Source of the DNA: Sphingobium sp. MI1205
GTDB lineage: Bacteria > Pseudomonadota > Alphaproteobacteria > Sphingomonadales > Sphingomonadaceae
DNA length: 64,000 nt
Assembly (NCBI RefSeq): GCF_001563285.1
Contig: NZ_CP005189.1
Span: forward strand, 434,001 to 498,000
Direction of reading: 5' to 3'
Each line of letters begins with the position of its first letter. Within the stretch, counting starts at the first letter, position 1. A program made the translations under genes and the position numbers. This document shows, one piece after another, positions 1 through 9,319 of this stretch. The notes under the pieces were generated by a model. It was not told the origin of the DNA and ran no database searches. It saw only the letters and a program-made list of their open reading frames with translations.

Positions 1-1751
1 AGCTGAATACGGGGGAAGCGCCGAAGCCGCACCTTGCCCTTCAGGCGCGAGAAAGGCGTGAACTGCGCCCCGTCGATCCGCACCGGAATGATCGGCGCGT
101 CCGCCTTGTCCGCGACCATGCCGGGACCGTCGAATATCTTCATCAGCGCGCCGGTGACGGTGATGCGCCCTTCCGGGAAAATCACCAAAGTCCGCCCTTC
201 ACGCACCGCCTTGACCATCGCCTTGGCTGACAGCGGATTGGTGGGATCGACCGGAAAGGCGTCGAACAGCGGCAGGAAGGGTTTCAGCCACCATGCTCTC
301 GCGATCCGCGTATGCACGGCGAAGGTGGGCTTGCCCGGCAGGAAGGCGGCCAGCAGCAGCCCGTCGAGGAAGGACACATGGTTCACCACCACGACCGCCG
401 GTTGGCCGATGCCGGGCATGTTTTCAGCGCCCTGCACCTCCACCCGGTAGCAGAGCCGCAGCAGCCCGCGCACAACTGACTTGATCACCGTTTCCGGCAA
501 CAGCCAGCAACTGATGAGCGCCACGACCAGCGTCGCAAATCCCATGACGCCGATAATGCCCGGCACGCTTTCGCCGCGCGCCAGCATCGCCGTCACGGCC
601 GAAACCACAGCGACAGTGACCGCCGCATTGACGATGTTGTTCGCCGCGATGGTGCGCGACCGCTCCTCTCGCGGGCTGTGCGTCTGGAGTATGGCGTAGA
701 GCGGCACGATGAACATGCCACCGGCAAAGGCGATGCCGGCCAGATCGGCCATGATCCGCCAACTGCCGGCCGACCGGACGAATTCGGTGATCCCGGCGGC
801 CTGGTGCAACACCAGATAACCGCTCGTTGAAAGCCACAGGTCGATCATGAAGCCCGCCAGCGCCAGCGCCGCCACCGGCACAAACCGGGCCGACACCTGC
901 CCACCGAGCAACCGGTTCACCAGCATCGACCCCAGCGCGACGCTGACCGAAAAGATCAGCAGGAACAGTGTCGCCACCTCCTGGCGCGCCTTTAGCACAC
1001 CGCTCACCAGCGGGGCGAACTCCGCCAGCAGGACCGCGCCCACGGCGAAGAACCAGCTGATCCCCAGGATCGACAGCCACACGCCGCGTCCGTGCCGTGC
1101 CGCCCGCAATATCTGCCAGGTGCTCTTGAATATGTTGCGCTCGATCCGCAGGCCCGGCACCACCGTGGGTGCGGACGGCACCGCCAGGCTGGCAAGGAAG
1201 CCGACAATCGCAAGTGTGACTGCGACCAGCCCGGCTTGCAGGGGTGCGATCACCCCGGCCAGCAATTGACCGCTCAGGATCGCAAGGAACGTCCCCGCCT
1301 CGATCAGGCCAGTGCCGCCCATGATTTCCTGGGGCTTCAAATGCTGCGGCAGGATTGAGAATTTGACCGGGCCGAAGATGGTCGAATGCAGCCCCATCAG
1401 AAACAGGCACGACAGCAGCAGGGGCACAGATTCCATCCAGAAGCCCGTAACCGCCAGCCCCATGATGACGACTTCAGCCGCCTTGACGCCCCGCACCAGC
1501 TTTGCCTTGTCCCACGCGTCGGCCAGTTGCCCGGCAAGCGCGGAAAACAGGAAATAGGGCAGGATGAACAGGCCAGTGGCGATGGTCGCCAATATTTCCG
1601 CCTTGTCAGGTTCTGCGCGATACAGCCCGAAATTGGCGAGGAACAGCAACGCGAACTTCAACAGATTGTCGTTGAACGCGCCCAGGAACTGAACCACGAA
1701 CAGGGGCGCGAAGCGGCGCTTTCCCAGCAAAGACAGATCAGGTGCCGACAT
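1..1751 (-). CDS. MFS transporter fused to PlsC-type acyltransferase (LplT-Aas-like), 3' end cut by window edge
   Basis: The reading frame starts at the ATG at 1751 (MSAPDLSLLGKRRF) and stays open to the window edge, giving about 583 residues without a stop. Residues 1 to about 430 form a hydrophobic MFS-like domain with the FNDNLLK motif near the N-terminus, as in lysophospholipid transporters of the LplT type. A PlsC acyltransferase domain follows, with the HX4D motif in NHVSFLD (His458, Asp463) and the second block FPEGRI (525-530). Known relatives join a flippase, a 2-acyl-lysophospholipid acyltransferase and often an acyl-ACP synthetase for phospholipid repair at the inner membrane. The third domain, if present, lies outside the window. 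The gene is divergent from a TetR gene with a palindrome between them. The domain call is firm; the substrate is inferred. Confidence 0.85.
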   Translation of the reverse strand, partial: MSAPDLSLLGKRRFAPLFVVQFLGAFNDNLLKFALLFLANFGLYRAEPDKAEILATIATGLFILPYFLFSALAGQLADAWDKAKLVRGVKAAEVVIMGLAVTGFWMESVPLLLSCLFLMGLHSTIFGPVKFSILPQHLKPQEIMGGTGLIEAGTFLAILSGQLLAGVIAPLQAGLVAVTLAIVGFLASLAVPSAPTVVPGLRIERNIFKSTWQILRAARHGRGVWLSILGISWFFAVGAVLLAEFAPLVSGVLKARQEVATLFLLIFSVSVALGSMLVNRLLGGQVSARFVPVAALALAGFMIDLWLSTSGYLVLHQAAGITEFVRSAGSWRIMADLAGIAFAGGMFIVPLYAILQTHSPREERSRTIAANNIVNAAVTVAVVSAVTAMLARGESVPGIIGVMGFATLVVALISCWLLPETVIKSVVRGLLRLCYRVEVQGAENMPGIGQPAVVVVNHVSFLDGLLLAAFLPGKPTFAVHTRIARAWWLKPFLPLFDAFPVDPTNPLSAKAMVKAVREGRTLVIFPEGRITVTGALMKIFDGPGMVADKADAPIIPVRIDGAQFTPFSRLKGKVRLRRFPRIQ

Positions 1752-1860
1752 TTGATTACCCCGTCCTTCGCGCCTTATGCCGCAATTTCCGATGCGTTGT
1801 TAACCCGATCACGCGGCAGCCGCATCGCATTCTGCGACACGCCGGATAACGCAAAATTAT

Positions 1861-1890
1861 ACACTGTTCAATAAATTAATTAGACAGTGT
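1861..1890. promoter_or_regulatory. Inverted repeat, probable TetR operator
   Basis: ACACTGT at 1861-1867 is mirrored by ACAGTGT at 1884-1890. The AT-rich centre is also partly symmetric (AAT.AATT.ATT). It lies in the 164-bp gap between the divergent transporter-acyltransferase gene and the TetR gene, 26 bp before the TetR start. Its form and place fit an autoregulatory TetR operator that could act on both genes. This is inferred from the sequence only. Confidence 0.6.
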
Positions 1891-1915
1891 TTAATTCCTG
1901 TTTTATCACCTAAGG

Positions 1916-2515
1916 ATGGGCAGGCGATCCGACCATAGCCGCGAAGAACTGGAGGCCCTGATCCTGGCCGAGGGTCACCGCCACATGGCCGAAGGCGGCT
2001 TCGCCAAATTCTCGTCCCGCGAAGTCGCCAAACGCATCGGCTATTCCGTCGGTACACTCTATAATCTGTTCATCAGCTACGACCGACTAATCGCCGCGAT
2101 CAACACGCGCACCTTCGACCTGTGGGCCGCCTGGCTTGAACAACGCCTCGCGCGCAATCCGAAGGACAGGATCGCTGCGCTGGTGGAGGGCTATTTCAGC
2201 TTCGCGTCGGAAAACCGGAACATCTGGATGGCGATCTACGACCATCGGTTGCCAGAGGGTGTGCCCATGCCGGAGGATTATGCGCAGCGGCGCGCACGCC
2301 TGACCGACATCGTCGTGCGCGAAGTCGCGGCGGTCCTGCCAACGGATCATAGGGATGCCGCCCCTCGCCTGGCGCGCTCGCTGGTCGCGACGGTCCACGG
2401 TCATTGCACCTTCGCGCTCAACGGCAGCTTCGCCCTGCTCGGCGAAACCGATCCGCTTGGCCTCGCGACCGCCCGCGTGAAGGAATGCCTGAGCGCTGCG
2501 GGCGCAAGGCTATAG
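1916..2515 (+). CDS. TetR/AcrR family transcriptional regulator
   Basis: This 199-residue protein has a TetR-type N-terminal helix-turn-helix at about residues 25-55 (SREVAKRIGYSVGTLYNLF) and a variable helical C-terminal ligand-binding half. The length is usual for the family. An AAGG stretch lies almost against the ATG, so the ribosome-binding site is poor, but no better start keeps the HTH whole. It is divergent from the transporter-acyltransferase gene with a palindrome between them, so it probably represses that gene and itself. The inducer is unknown, although a lipid or acyl-CoA would suit the neighbour. Confidence 0.85.
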   Translation: MGRRSDHSREELEALILAEGHRHMAEGGFAKFSSREVAKRIGYSVGTLYNLFISYDRLIAAINTRTFDLWAAWLEQRLARNPKDRIAALVEGYFSFASENRNIWMAIYDHRLPEGVPMPEDYAQRRARLTDIVVREVAAVLPTDHRDAAPRLARSLVATVHGHCTFALNGSFALLGETDPLGLATARVKECLSAAGARL

Positions 2516-2569
2516 GAGCGCGGAAGCGCCACGGTGCCGGGCTATGTTCCGACGCCGTGGCGCTTCTCA

Positions 2570-4624
2570 TCAAAAGCGGAAAGTAGCCGTTCCCATGACA
2601 TTGCGCGGCGCACCCACGAAACAGTCGCCGCGAGACAGGCAGGATGCGAAATACTGGTTGTTCAGCAAGTTGGTCGCGTTAATCGCAAAGCGCCAGTTGT
2701 TCCAGTTTATCTCAGCCAGCGCGTCCACCAGCGTATAGCTGGGCGTCACAATGGTCCAGGCCGGGCCGATCGACTCACGCTTGCCGATATAGTTGACGCC
2801 CGCACCCAGCCGAAGCTGCGCGCCGTCGTCCATCCCGAAGGTCTTGGTCGCCCATACCGACGCATTGTGGCGGGGCAGATAGTCGAAATAGTCGGTGTCG
2901 TGCGACACCAGCTTATTATAGCCATAATTCACCAGCAGCTCGAAATCTTCGGGCAGCCTGTGACTTGCCTCAAACTCGATACCCTTGGTGGTGATTTCGC
3001 CCGACTGGGTAACCGAACTGCCCGCTCCATAAAGGATGCGGTTGATTTCCTTGATATGGAAAGCGGTTACCGTCAGCATCGTGTTCGGCTCCGGCTGCCA
3101 CTTGACGCCCGCTTCATATTGCGTGCCGCGCTGCGGCTTGGCCGGACCGCCGCCGTCAACCGTCATGGCGATCGGCAGGAAGCTTTCAGTATAGCTGAAG
3201 AATGGCGAGAAGCCCGCGCCGATCTCTCCGATAATCCCTGCGCGGAATGTCGTCGCATTGTCCTTCACCGGTGATCCTGCCGTCGTGACACGATCGCGCC
3301 GCGCGCCCAGCACCACTGATACGCGGTCCCACATGCGGATCTGGTCCTGCACATAGATGCCAAGTTGCTTTTGCGATTCCCGCGTCGAATAATCGTCGAG
3401 CAGCGGGATGGTAAGCGCATCATAATCGATGTCGTAGAGGTCGATCACCTCATAGCCATAGCCGCCAACCTTGCGCACCTTGTTCCAGCTATAGTCGACG
3501 CCGACCAACAACTTATGCTCGATCTGCGATCCGGTGTTGAACTTGAACAGCAGATTATTGTCGGTCGAAAAGACATTCATCCGAGCTTCGCTGCCGTCGC
3601 TATATAATCCGATCGTGCGCCCGGCGGGATCCAGATAAGGATTGGTCGGATTGGTGTAGCTATCAGTATAATGCGTGAAATAGCTGAGATTGCTGTCGAT
3701 ATACCGAGCCTTCACGTTCAGCTCGAGATTGTCGCCAAAACGCTGCGTCAGCGATCCGCCACCCTGAAGCATGCGGCCGTCATAGCGGTCCCATCCCGGC
3801 TTGCCGACGAACAGGAAGGGATCGAGCGCTTCGCTATTGTTCGGATTGGGCCGGAACGTGCCGACGATCGGGAGGAACTGGGACGTCGAACCGCTCTTGT
3901 CCTTCTGGTAAAGCCCAAGCAGCGTGATGTCCGTGTCCGGCGTCGGCTGCCAACGGATCGACGGAGAGAAGAACACGCGGTCATCGGGTACATTATCGAC
4001 ATAGGTGTCCGCTTCACGCACCCGGCCCACGGCGCGGACAGCAAGCGTGTCGGACAGCGCGACGTTCACATCGCCCATCGCTTCCTTGCGGTCATAGCTG
4101 CCATAGACCACCGAAAGCTCGCCGCCGGTCTGGAATGTCGGGGTCTTCGAAACCAGGTTGACGAGCCCGCCGATCGAACCCTGGCCAAAGAGCACGGAAG
4201 CCGGACCGCGCACGATTTCCACCTGCGAGAAATTATAGGGGTCCGACGTGATGCTGGCGTAATAGCTGAAAATATCGCGCATGCCGTCGCGGAACTGCAG
4301 CGCGCTGATGCCGCGAATGACGAAGCTGTCGACGCGCGTATCGCGGCCATAGGCATTTGCCGTGACACCGGCGGCATAACGGACGGTATCGCTGATGCTG
4401 ATCGCGCCCTGCGACAGATAAGTCCGGTCGTTGATCACGGTGACGGGCTGCGGAACTTCGATCGGCGGTGTTTCAGTCTTGGTGCCCGAGCGCGCGGTTA
4501 CGACAATACCGTCCTTGCTGGCTTCCGCGCCTTCGGGGGATGCCGCTTCATCGGCCCATGCTGGCTGAACCACCGCCAACGCCATAAGCGCGACGCCGAT
4601 CTTCATCATGCCCTCATATTTCAT
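2570..4624 (-). CDS. TonB-dependent siderophore-type receptor
   Basis: This outer-membrane receptor has 684 residues from the ATG at 4624. That start has a good AAGGGG site 8 bp upstream and opens directly into a signal peptide (MKYEGMMKIGVALMALAVVQ, likely cut after Ala24). An upstream extension in the same frame has no signal-like start, so I rejected it. A TonB-box-like GIVVTA is at 39-44, followed by a plug domain with VEIVRGPASVLFGQGSIGG and a beta-barrel ending in an aromatic residue (ATFRF). The sequence is of the ferric-siderophore (FhuE/FpvA-like) class. A Fur-like box lies about 40 bp upstream, so iron repression is likely. It stands alone on its strand; roxA is divergent. The ligand cannot be told from the sequence. 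Confidence 0.88.
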   Translation of the reverse strand: MKYEGMMKIGVALMALAVVQPAWADEAASPEGAEASKDGIVVTARSGTKTETPPIEVPQPVTVINDRTYLSQGAISISDTVRYAAGVTANAYGRDTRVDSFVIRGISALQFRDGMRDIFSYYASITSDPYNFSQVEIVRGPASVLFGQGSIGGLVNLVSKTPTFQTGGELSVVYGSYDRKEAMGDVNVALSDTLAVRAVGRVREADTYVDNVPDDRVFFSPSIRWQPTPDTDITLLGLYQKDKSGSTSQFLPIVGTFRPNPNNSEALDPFLFVGKPGWDRYDGRMLQGGGSLTQRFGDNLELNVKARYIDSNLSYFTHYTDSYTNPTNPYLDPAGRTIGLYSDGSEARMNVFSTDNNLLFKFNTGSQIEHKLLVGVDYSWNKVRKVGGYGYEVIDLYDIDYDALTIPLLDDYSTRESQKQLGIYVQDQIRMWDRVSVVLGARRDRVTTAGSPVKDNATTFRAGIIGEIGAGFSPFFSYTESFLPIAMTVDGGGPAKPQRGTQYEAGVKWQPEPNTMLTVTAFHIKEINRILYGAGSSVTQSGEITTKGIEFEASHRLPEDFELLVNYGYNKLVSHDTDYFDYLPRHNASVWATKTFGMDDGAQLRLGAGVNYIGKRESIGPAWTIVTPSYTLVDALAEINWNNWRFAINATNLLNNQYFASCLSRGDCFVGAPRNVMGTATFRF

Positions 4625-4663
4625 TTGAAATCCCCTTATCAAATTCCCGAAAGGCCTTAGTAT

Positions 4664-4682
4664 ATTGCGACGAATTAGCAAT
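4664..4682 (-). promoter_or_regulatory. Fur-like box upstream of the TonB receptor
   Basis: Read on the minus strand the site is ATTGCTAATTCGTCGCAAT, an interrupted palindrome (ATTGC ... GCAAT) close to the alphaproteobacterial Fur/Mur pattern TGC-N9-GCA. It is 40 bp upstream of the receptor start, where it would cover a promoter. A similar TGCTAAT half-site occurs at 55781-55795. The match was made by eye. Confidence 0.55.
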
Positions 4683-4758
4683 AGCATTTCACTCGTTTTT
4701 CGTGCGTGAGGTTTCAGCCTGCTTTGACAGCGGCAGGCGGTGAGCGCATGGGCGACGC

Positions 4759-5907
4759 ATGTATCTGGCCGATTTCGACATAGAGCTGTTCCTGCGAGAC
4801 TATTGGCAACGACGCCCGTTGCTGATCCGAAACCCATGGGCCGAATGGCGCAATCCGCTGGAGCCGGACGAGCTGGCTGGGCTCGCCTGTGAAGAAGCGG
4901 TGGAGTCCCGCCTCATCACAAAGGACGGTGACGCCCTGAAGATGGAAAGCGGCCCCCTGCCTGAAGCGCGCTTCGGTGAACTGGGGAACAGCCCGTGGAC
5001 GCTCCTGGTTCAGGCGGTGGACCATCATGCGCCAGCCGTCGCTGAGCTGGTCGAGCCATTCCGCTTCGTGCCCAATTGGCGCATTGACGATGTGATGGTC
5101 AGCTACGCAACCAACGGCGGCGGTGTCGGCCCGCATTTCGATCAATATGATGTCTTCCTGATTCAGGGGCTGGGAAAGCGGCGCTGGCGTGTGGGGCCGC
5201 TATGCAGTTCGGCGACGCCATTGTTGCCGCATGAGGATCTGCGCCTGATCCCCGATTTCGAGGCGACAGACGAGTGGATACTCGAACCGGGCGACATGCT
5301 GTATGTTCCGCCCTGCTTCGCGCATGACGGGGTGGCTGTCGGCGATGACTGCATGACCTATTCGATCGGATTTCGCGCGCCGTCCCGTGCCGAGCTGATC
5401 GAAAGCTGGTGCGAGCATCAGGCGGACGCCGCACCGGAAGAGGATCGCTATGCCGATCCGGCCTTGCCGATTCAGGCCAATCCCGGCGAGATCACGGCCC
5501 CCGCCCTCGACAGGCTGCACGCGATGGTGATGGAGGCCCTGTCAGACCGCGGCGCCTTCGCCCGCTGGTTCGGCATGCATAACAGCCTGCCAAAATATGC
5601 CGAGGCGGACTGGCGGCCGGAAGACCCGGTCGATCAGGAGGAAGTCCAGTCGCTGCTGGCGCAAGGCATTCCATTGAAGCGCAATCCGGCCAGCCGCTTT
5701 TCCTTCATCCGCCAGGGCGCGGGCGTCCTGCTGTTTGTCGATGGCCATTGTTTTGAATGCGCGGAAGAAACGGCAGGTCTGGCGGAACAATTGGGCGCGG
5801 CCGCTATCCTGAAGGTCGATCCCGCACTTGGCGCAAGCCATAAGGCAACCGCGCTGATCAAGGCGCTGATCGATCAGGGCAGTCTCGCGTTCGAAGAGGA
5901 GGATTGA
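4759..5907 (+). CDS. roxA: Ribosomal protein uL16 arginine hydroxylase (RoxA/YcfD-like JmjC cupin)
   Basis: This 382-residue protein belongs to the JmjC/cupin 2-oxoglutarate- and Fe(II)-dependent oxygenases that hydroxylate an arginine of ribosomal protein uL16. The start [20 protein letters not shown] is typical. The iron ligands are visible as His126 and Asp128 in GPHFDQYD and His189 in PPCFAHDG, matching the H-D-H spacing of E. coli YcfD. The C-terminal winged-helix region ([14 protein letters not shown]) is present and the length is normal. It needs iron and sits divergent to an iron receptor, but the box nearer that receptor need not control it. The next gene, rluE, starts 4 bp after its stop and also acts on the large ribosomal subunit. 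Confidence 0.9.
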   Translation: MYLADFDIELFLRDYWQRRPLLIRNPWAEWRNPLEPDELAGLACEEAVESRLITKDGDALKMESGPLPEARFGELGNSPWTLLVQAVDHHAPAVAELVEPFRFVPNWRIDDVMVSYATNGGGVGPHFDQYDVFLIQGLGKRRWRVGPLCSSATPLLPHEDLRLIPDFEATDEWILEPGDMLYVPPCFAHDGVAVGDDCMTYSIGFRAPSRAELIESWCEHQADAAPEEDRYADPALPIQANPGEITAPALDRLHAMVMEALSDRGAFARWFGMHNSLPKYAEADWRPEDPVDQEEVQSLLAQGIPLKRNPASRFSFIRQGAGVLLFVDGHCFECAEETAGLAEQLGAAAILKVDPALGASHKATALIKALIDQGSLAFEEED

Positions 5908-5911
5908 GGCC

Positions 5912-6463
5912 ATGACGCTCATCCTGTTCAACAAACCCTATGGCGTGCTGTGCCAGTTCACCGACGAAAGCACGGGACCGCTGCGTCCCACGCTGGCGGC
6001 GTTCATCGACAAGCCCGGCGTCTATCCTGCCGGACGGCTGGATCTGGACAGCGAGGGACTGCTGTTGCTGACCGACGACGGGCGGTTGCAGGCTCGGATC
6101 GCCGATCCCCGGTTCAAGACGCCAAAAACCTATCTGGTGCAGGTAGAGGGAGAGCCGGACGAAGCCGCGCTGGAAGCATTGCGGCGCGGCGTGCGGCTTA
6201 AGGATGGGCCGACTTTGCCCGCGCTGGTCGAACGGATCGACGATCCGGCGCTCTGGCCCCGCGATCCGCCGGTTCGGTTCCGCAAGAGCGTGCCGGACTG
6301 CTGGCTGCGACTGACGATCCGCGAAGGCCGCAACCGGCAGGTCCGGCGAATGACCGCGGCGGTGGGGCATCCGACATTGCGGCTGGTGCGGTGGCAGATT
6401 GGCGAATGGACGCTTGATGGCATTGCGCAGGGAAGCTGGCGCGAAGCGGCAACGGGCGGCTAG
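5912..6463 (+). CDS. rluE: 23S rRNA pseudouridine synthase of the RsuA/RluE type
   Basis: This 183-residue protein carries the RsuA-family signature [14 protein letters not shown], with Asp44 as the expected catalytic residue, and the later [11 protein letters not shown] motif. It starts at once with [14 protein letters not shown] and has no S4 RNA-binding domain, which points to RluE (23S U2457) rather than RsuA or RluB. It begins just after the roxA stop, so the two are probably cotranscribed and both modify the large ribosomal subunit. Its last 4 bp overlap the 3' end of the opposing SRPBCC gene. Confidence 0.88.
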   Translation: MTLILFNKPYGVLCQFTDESTGPLRPTLAAFIDKPGVYPAGRLDLDSEGLLLLTDDGRLQARIADPRFKTPKTYLVQVEGEPDEAALEALRRGVRLKDGPTLPALVERIDDPALWPRDPPVRFRKSVPDCWLRLTIREGRNRQVRRMTAAVGHPTLRLVRWQIGEWTLDGIAQGSWREAATGG

Positions 6464-6861
6464 GCGCCGCCCTCGATCAGCATTTTCAACGCCCGCAGAT
6501 CGCGATTGACCCATTTGATGTCGGCAGCGAACCGATCGTCATCCATTCCCGGCTGACGAAATAGCGTCAGCATGACCTCCGCACCCTTGCCATTGGCGAC
6601 GACACGAAGCGGAACATGAACCTCATCCCCGCTACCCAGATCCACATGATGATCCATCACGCCATATATATTGTGTGGCGTGAAGCGGATGCGAATGGGA
6701 CCTTCCGGCCCGTTCGCCAGCCAGCATCCATCCTCTTCGCGAAGTTCCGATTCCGCGAGGCCGGACGCCCATTTCGGGAAAAATTCCGGCCGCCAGATCA
6801 ACTCGTAGAGCGCCTGCCAGTCATGGTCGATCGTCACGCTGTAGGTGCGAGCGGGAAGCAT
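6460..6861 (-). CDS. SRPBCC (START/Bet v1-like) protein
   Basis: This 133-residue protein has the layout of a SRPBCC hydrophobic-ligand-binding domain: an early [18 protein letters not shown] helix region, strands such as [18 protein letters not shown] and a long C-terminal helix. I placed the start at the ATG at 6861 because AGGAG lies 8 bp upstream; the in-frame ATGs at 6882 and 6891 have no comparable site. The gene is convergent with rluE and overlaps it by 4 bp. No ligand or enzymatic residue can be named. Members serve as lipid carriers, polyketide cyclases or Aha1-like cofactors. Confidence 0.75.
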   Translation of the reverse strand: MLPARTYSVTIDHDWQALYELIWRPEFFPKWASGLAESELREEDGCWLANGPEGPIRIRFTPHNIYGVMDHHVDLGSGDEVHVPLRVVANGKGAEVMLTLFRQPGMDDDRFAADIKWVNRDLRALKMLIEGGA

Positions 6862-7005
6862 TCGGGAAACTCCTGCCATTGTCTTGGCCAATGATGGTCA
6901 TCCCCTTTAGCGCGCGTTCCTCCCCTCGCCTATATTCTCTCGATTGAATATGGGAACGGGAGCATCTGCAGCGCGTTGAGCCGAAAACCTGTGAGAAGGC
7001 GCTGC

Positions 7006-7176
7006 ATGTCCCGAACCACCCTGACGATCCTTGCCGCTGGATTGACCGTTGCGGCCTGCAATCATGCCAGCGAGCAACGGGCGGAGGATGGTTCACCCGG
7101 CGCAACCGTCGATGCGGCGGGCGTTCGGATCGAAAAGACCGCCGACAGGCTATTGGCAGCGATCAAGCGGTTATAG
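7006..7176 (+). CDS. Small putative lipoprotein, 56 aa
   Basis: The ATG at 7006 follows GAGAAGG at 6993-6999 and gives MSRTTLTILAAGLTVAAC, a short lipoprotein signal with the lipobox LTVAAC. The mature part would be about 38 residues, charged at first and then with an amphipathic end (KTADRLLAAIKRL). A longer reading from 6976 lacks a signal-like start. I do not recognise a family. It is about 100 bp before the exported 518-residue protein and may be cotranscribed with it. Confidence 0.55.
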   Translation: MSRTTLTILAAGLTVAACNHASEQRAEDGSPGATVDAAGVRIEKTADRLLAAIKRL

Positions 7177-7277
7177 GAAAGGGTCGTCGGCCGCACCCCG
7201 TCCCTCTTGCAGAGCGGCAAAGCCGAAAAGCTGGCTTTCTGTCTTGACGAAAGCCGTATCCGGGGCAGGGAGATAGC

Positions 7278-8834
7278 ATGAGTCGCTGTATCCCTTCGCT
7301 CCGTTTCTGCCTGGTCGCCATTGCCGCATGCCTGACGGCCGTCCGCGCATCGGCGGCCGACCCGGCGCCGTTCGATCTGGCCGGTCCCGACCTGTCTGTC
7401 AGCGTGAGTCGGGGAGGACGCACCCTGCCGATCGGTCAGGTTCCGGCTCTTGCAGCCGGCGACGTCGTCCGTATCGAGGCCAAGCTGCCCCCGGATCAGG
7501 CTGTCCGTTACCGGCTCGTGTCCGCTTTCCTGCGCGGAGTCACCAATCCGCCTCCCAAAAAATGGATCGCCAGCGCAGAGACATGGCAAAAGGCAGACAA
7601 GAAACGGATGCTGAAGCTGACCGTCCCGAACCATGCCCGTCAGCTTGTCCTGTTCATGGTGCCCGACACACGGGGGGATTTCAGTGCGATCTCCGACGCT
7701 GTAAGGGGCAGACCGGGCGAATTCGTCCGGGTGACGCAGGACATCAACAAGGCGTCGCTCGACCGGACCAGGCTCAACGCATTCATCCTGGGCATCCGAT
7801 CGCAGGAAAATACGCACCCGGAATATCTGCGCAATGTCGCGCCCGTCCTTTCGTCCAGTCTTGCGGTCAAGCTGAACCCCGATTGCCTGGCGAAAGTGGT
7901 GGAATTTCAGGCCGCCTGCCTCCTGGAAAACAGGGACAGCCTTGTGCTGGGCGACATCCACAGCAATTCGCTGACCGAAACGATCATCGGCGCGCCGACC
8001 GACCTTGCCCTGCAATTGAGCGCGACCCGAGAGGGCGGATATGGCTTTTACAGCCCCTATATCGGCGTGGTGCGCGACCTTGCGCGCATGTTCGGCGCAT
8101 TCAACAATCCTGAATTCAACTATCTGCCCGCTCTGGGAATCCAGAACGGCCATTCGATATCCTTGTTGCTGAACAGCGCGCCGTCCTTTCGCAAGCCCAA
8201 GTCGGTGCTGGTCGCCGCACTGCCCGCGATCGAGAAGAATGTACCACCTCCGCTGCGCAAGAGCGGCGACGCGCCCATATGCGCGACGCGGCCCGGCGCG
8301 GTATTCGGGGTCGACGGAGCGCCACTCGTCTTTGCCACCGACTATGCGCACAATATGGCATTGCGCATGACAGATAAGGATGGGCGCGTGGTCGAGGCGC
8401 CCGTGGTCGCACGTGCGGACAGGGGCGGCTATATATTCGCGCCATCGTTCGACCCGGCTGGGTTGAAAGGCGCCGTCGCGGCGCAGCTGCACGGCTTTTG
8501 GGGGTTCGACGCGTTTGAAGGCCCCGAATTTGCAGTTCAATTTCCACAGGATGATGGTTGGCAGGTCGCCCCCGGCCAGCGGCTGCAAACAGGTCGCAAA
8601 AACAATGTGCTGGTGAGCGGCCCTTCCATGGCGTGCGTCAAAAGCATCTCCGTTCAGCTACCGGACGGGCGCAATCTTACCCCCGACTGGCAGATGAAGG
8701 GCGAACAGCTTTCGATCGACATTCCCTTGTCCGATCTTGTCGCGCCGGGGGAAGTCAGTATCGCAATACAACCACATGGCGGAGGAAAACCGGCGGTCAT
8801 CACCATTCCCGCCGAAGCGGAAGGCATGCCATGA
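7278..8834 (+). CDS. Exported protein of unknown function, 518 aa
   Basis: A clear signal peptide opens the protein (MSRCIPSLRFCLVAIAACLT, likely cut after RASA near residue 27). The rest has no membrane segment and looks periplasmic or extracellular. Beta-rich segments occupy the N-terminal part (DLSVSVSRGGRTLPIGQ, VVRIEAKLPPDQAVRY) and the last 80 residues, which resemble an Ig-like or adhesion-type fold. The middle holds LGDIHSNSLTETIIGAPTDL, FYSPYIGVVRDLARM and NGHSISLLLNSAPSF. I do not recognise a catalytic signature. The start has GGGAGA upstream. The neighbours, a small lipoprotein and an 83-residue protein, do not reveal its role. Confidence 0.75.
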   Translation: MSRCIPSLRFCLVAIAACLTAVRASAADPAPFDLAGPDLSVSVSRGGRTLPIGQVPALAAGDVVRIEAKLPPDQAVRYRLVSAFLRGVTNPPPKKWIASAETWQKADKKRMLKLTVPNHARQLVLFMVPDTRGDFSAISDAVRGRPGEFVRVTQDINKASLDRTRLNAFILGIRSQENTHPEYLRNVAPVLSSSLAVKLNPDCLAKVVEFQAACLLENRDSLVLGDIHSNSLTETIIGAPTDLALQLSATREGGYGFYSPYIGVVRDLARMFGAFNNPEFNYLPALGIQNGHSISLLLNSAPSFRKPKSVLVAALPAIEKNVPPPLRKSGDAPICATRPGAVFGVDGAPLVFATDYAHNMALRMTDKDGRVVEAPVVARADRGGYIFAPSFDPAGLKGAVAAQLHGFWGFDAFEGPEFAVQFPQDDGWQVAPGQRLQTGRKNNVLVSGPSMACVKSISVQLPDGRNLTPDWQMKGEQLSIDIPLSDLVAPGEVSIAIQPHGGGKPAVITIPAEAEGMP

Positions 8835-9044
8835 AGGCGCGCGGTTCGCATGGGACTGGCAAGATGTTCCCTAAATGGTAAAGCGCCGCTTCCGCCGACC
8901 AAATGGATGAAGCGATGAAGACCAAGCGCAGTCGGCGTGTCCGACGTCAAGTCAGATCAGGATGCCCAGATCGCACGCGCAGGCATCGCAGCCATCCCGG
9001 CATAAGGGCGACCTGAAAATGGATAATCCGATGATTGGACGCGC

Positions 9045-9296
9045 ATGAATTTCGACGATCAGCTTCGACGCTATTTCGGGTCGGACAAGCTGGACTCCGT
9101 TCCGCCTCCTGCCATCGAAGCAGGCATCGAAAGGATGCGCGTCGATTTTGGCCTGGAGACGGATCGCGGCCGGCGCTTTGCGCTCTGGTCGCTCCTGTTC
9201 CTGCTCGGGGCTGCGCCGGACCTCGATGCCTTCGATGATCCAGCGGATCGGGAGGCCGCGCGCGACTTCATGGACATGATGGACAAGGATCGTTGA
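9045..9296 (+). CDS. Small protein of unknown function, 83 aa
   Basis: The protein is acidic and helical. It begins MNFDDQLRRYFGSDKL, has a short hydrophobic stretch (FALWSLLFLLGAAPDL) that is probably buried rather than a membrane span, and ends in an acidic tail (DREAARDFMDMMDKDR). It is convergent with the Hsp70-like gene, with 23 bp between the stops. The 210 bp before it show no other supported gene. Coding is judged from codon use and open length; the function is unknown. Confidence 0.6.
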   Translation: MNFDDQLRRYFGSDKLDSVPPPAIEAGIERMRVDFGLETDRGRRFALWSLLFLLGAAPDLDAFDDPADREAARDFMDMMDKDR

Positions 9297-9319
9297 TCCC
9301 GGACAGGTAGGGCGAGCAT

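Noticed and set aside
424..1410. Minus-strand frame rich in Arg and Gly inside the transporter region
   Set aside because: The neighbouring frame encodes a continuous MFS-PlsC protein with clear motifs; this one is its shadow.
2570..4837. Longer form of the first TonB receptor starting at 4837
   Set aside because: The extra 71 residues are Cys- and Arg-rich, run through the Fur-like box and promoter region and would bury the signal peptide; the ATG at 4624 has a proper ribosome site.
7062..8588. Long open frame on the minus strand opposite the exported protein
   Set aside because: It mirrors the codon bias of the plus-strand gene, lacks any recognisable domain and overlaps two genes with signals and starts.
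8835..9044. Possible 36-codon frame between the exported protein and the 83-aa gene
   Set aside because: Arg-rich, with no ribosome site and no support from context.
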